Origin: CAZAZQ01 sp964489705
GTDB lineage: Bacteria; Zixibacteria; MSB-5A5; GN15; FEB-12
DNA length: 64,000 nucleotides
Direction: 5' to 3'
Assembly (NCBI GenBank): GCA_964489705.1
Contig: CAZAZQ010000004.1
Coordinates: 1 to 64,000, forward strand
The notes under the pieces were generated by a model. That model worked only from the letters and a program-made list of their open reading frames with translations. It did no database searches and had not been told where the DNA came from. Both the position numbers and the translations under genes were made by a program. The stretch's first letter is position 1. Each line of letters opens with the position of its first letter. Positions 63,021 through 64,000 of this stretch are shown piece by piece.

Positions 63021-64000
63021 ATGGATATTTCTCTTTTCGATTACCATTTACCTCCGGAGCTCGTTGCCCAGTTTCCCGCTCGTCGTCGGGATGCTTCCCG
63101 CTTGATGGTTTTGGAGCGCTCTTCCGGCGAAATGAAAATTCTTCCCTTTGCAAAAATTATTTCGTACTTCCGTCGCGGTGATGCCCTGGTAGTCAACACC
63201 ACCAAGGTGTTCAAGGCACGTCTGTTCGGGCATCGAACGACCGGTGGAAAGGTGGAAATTTTTCTTATCAAGCCGGTGGAAGGATATGGCGGCGGTAGTG
63301 AGCGATGGGAAGCATTTGTCAGCCCTTCTCGACGGGTCAAAGAAGGAGAAGAAATTGTTTTCGAGCCGTACCGGGTGCTGTTGCGGCGGGATATGGGAGG
63401 CGGTAAGTGGGAGGTCGAGTTCAAGTCGGCAAGCCAATGTCGAAAGATAATTCAATCGCATGGTCATGTACCGCTTCCGCACTACATCAAGCGTCAGGAT
63501 ATCCCGAGCGATTTGCGTCGTTACCAGACCGTCTTCGCCGACAAAGAAAAAGTCGGGGCGGTGGCGGCGCCGACGGCAGGATTTCACTTTACCAAAGCCT
63601 TGTTGAAAGAAATTGCCGCTTTGGGCGTCAATATCATTGAACTCTGCCTGCATGTCGGACCCGGGACGTTCAAGCCGGTCAGCGTTCAAAACATCCATGA
63701 ACACACTGTCGATCCGGAATATGCGGAGCTTTCACCGAAAGCTGCGAAGCGTCTGAACAAAGCGAGGACGGCAGGAGGACGGATCTTTGCCGTCGGAACC
63801 ACCTCGGTGCGGACGTTGGAGTCCGCCCCCATCGTCGACGGAGCAATACAGCCTTTTGCCGGGATGGTGGATTTGTATATCAAGCCGGGCTTTACTTTCA
63901 AAGTTATTGACCATTTGATAACCAACTTTCACTTGCCCAAGTCGTCGCTGCTGATTCTCGTGAGCGCCTTTGCCGGTCGGGAGCGAATACTGCGCGCCTA
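63021..64000 (+). CDS. queA: S-adenosylmethionine:tRNA ribosyltransferase-isomerase, 3' partial
   Basis: 326 codons are readable; the window ends about 20 codons before the usual end. Transfers the ribosyl part of SAM to preQ1 in tRNA in queuosine synthesis. Motifs: MDISLFDYHLPPELVAQFPA, VVNTTKVFKARLFG, VPLPHYIKR, VAAPTAGFHFT, LHVGPGTFKPV, VGTTSVRTLES, FHLPKSSLLILVSAFAGRE. The reading frame is unbroken. Confidence 0.96.
   Translation, partial: MDISLFDYHLPPELVAQFPARRRDASRLMVLERSSGEMKILPFAKIISYFRRGDALVVNTTKVFKARLFGHRTTGGKVEIFLIKPVEGYGGGSERWEAFVSPSRRVKEGEEIVFEPYRVLLRRDMGGGKWEVEFKSASQCRKIIQSHGHVPLPHYIKRQDIPSDLRRYQTVFADKEKVGAVAAPTAGFHFTKALLKEIAALGVNIIELCLHVGPGTFKPVSVQNIHEHTVDPEYAELSPKAAKRLNKARTAGGRIFAVGTTSVRTLESAPIVDGAIQPFAGMVDLYIKPGFTFKVIDHLITNFHLPKSSLLILVSAFAGRERILRA

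Noticed and set aside
1..64000. tRNA, rRNA, tmRNA or known riboswitches
   Set aside because: The intergenic regions were read for cloverleaf or T-box-like elements and none was convincing; a covariance-model scan would be decisive.

Overview
The window looks like a metagenome-derived scaffold (it carries a run of exactly 100 N at 23047-23146) from a Gram-negative bacterium of the FCB superphylum, most likely candidate phylum Zixibacteria or a close relative. The reasons are Por/T9SS-type C-terminal sorting domains (YPNPFNP...KKMVLLK), dockerin-like tails of the form GDADGSG..NVADLTYLVNYLFKGGPPP on several exported proteins, and outer-membrane functions (LpxH, TolC-type channel, secretin PilQ, RseP). 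The phylum call is an inference from protein style; no rRNA or tRNA gene was found to test it.

Layout. 1-16.4 kb is a run of exported-protein genes on the + strand, most of them single-gene units with a sigma70-like promoter (TTGACA-17-TATNNT), a long leader and a strong intrinsic terminator: a giant Ig-like repeat protein (5' end outside the window), an Asp-box propeller protein, a subtilisin with PKD, cohesin-like and dockerin-like modules, and two T9SS-tagged proteins. 16.7-23.8 kb carries a GH35-like glycosidase, gamma-glutamyltranspeptidase, LemA and a DUF2207 membrane protein that runs into the scaffold gap, followed by an AT-richer membrane-protein fragment. 23.9-36.6 kb is mostly minus strand: RsmB, a radical SAM/DUF2344 protein, ornithine aminotransferase, a PEP-CTERM protein, a substrate-binding-protein/TolC fusion, YraN and RNase HII, an RsmD-like methylase (+), a helical exported protein and an FAD amine oxidase-like enzyme. 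Then come a ClC channel (+) and a second subtilisin-PKD-cohesin-like-dockerin protein (-).

41.6-49.9 kb is a type IV pilus locus: a pilin-like gene, then pilM-pilN-pilO-pilP-pilQ and a large Ig-like lipoprotein. The AMIN domain normally found on PilQ sits here on the PilP-like protein. 50-52 kb is KtrA/KtrB potassium uptake (-). 52.2-58.8 kb is envelope housekeeping: an outer-membrane protein, a lipoprotein, a cyclophilin lipoprotein, Dxr, RseP, LepB and a DUF1573 protein. 58.9-61.4 kb is a minus-strand cysteine operon (cysK, cysE) with a two-lobed retropepsin-like protein. The end holds LpxH, a mobile-element graveyard with an IS110-family transposase remnant, a DUF2905 protein and a truncated queA.

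How the genes fit together: the window combines at least three surface-targeting codes (T9SS tail, PEP-CTERM tail, lipobox) with dockerin-like tails on four proteins and cohesin-like modules on two of them. This suggests a modular cell-surface apparatus next to a type IV pilus. The most unusual points are the homogenised 282-bp/564-bp repeat array, the cohesin-like/dockerin-like pairing, the AMIN-PilP rearrangement, the SBP-TolC fusion and the two-lobed retropepsin. No CRISPR array, prophage or intact insertion sequence was seen.
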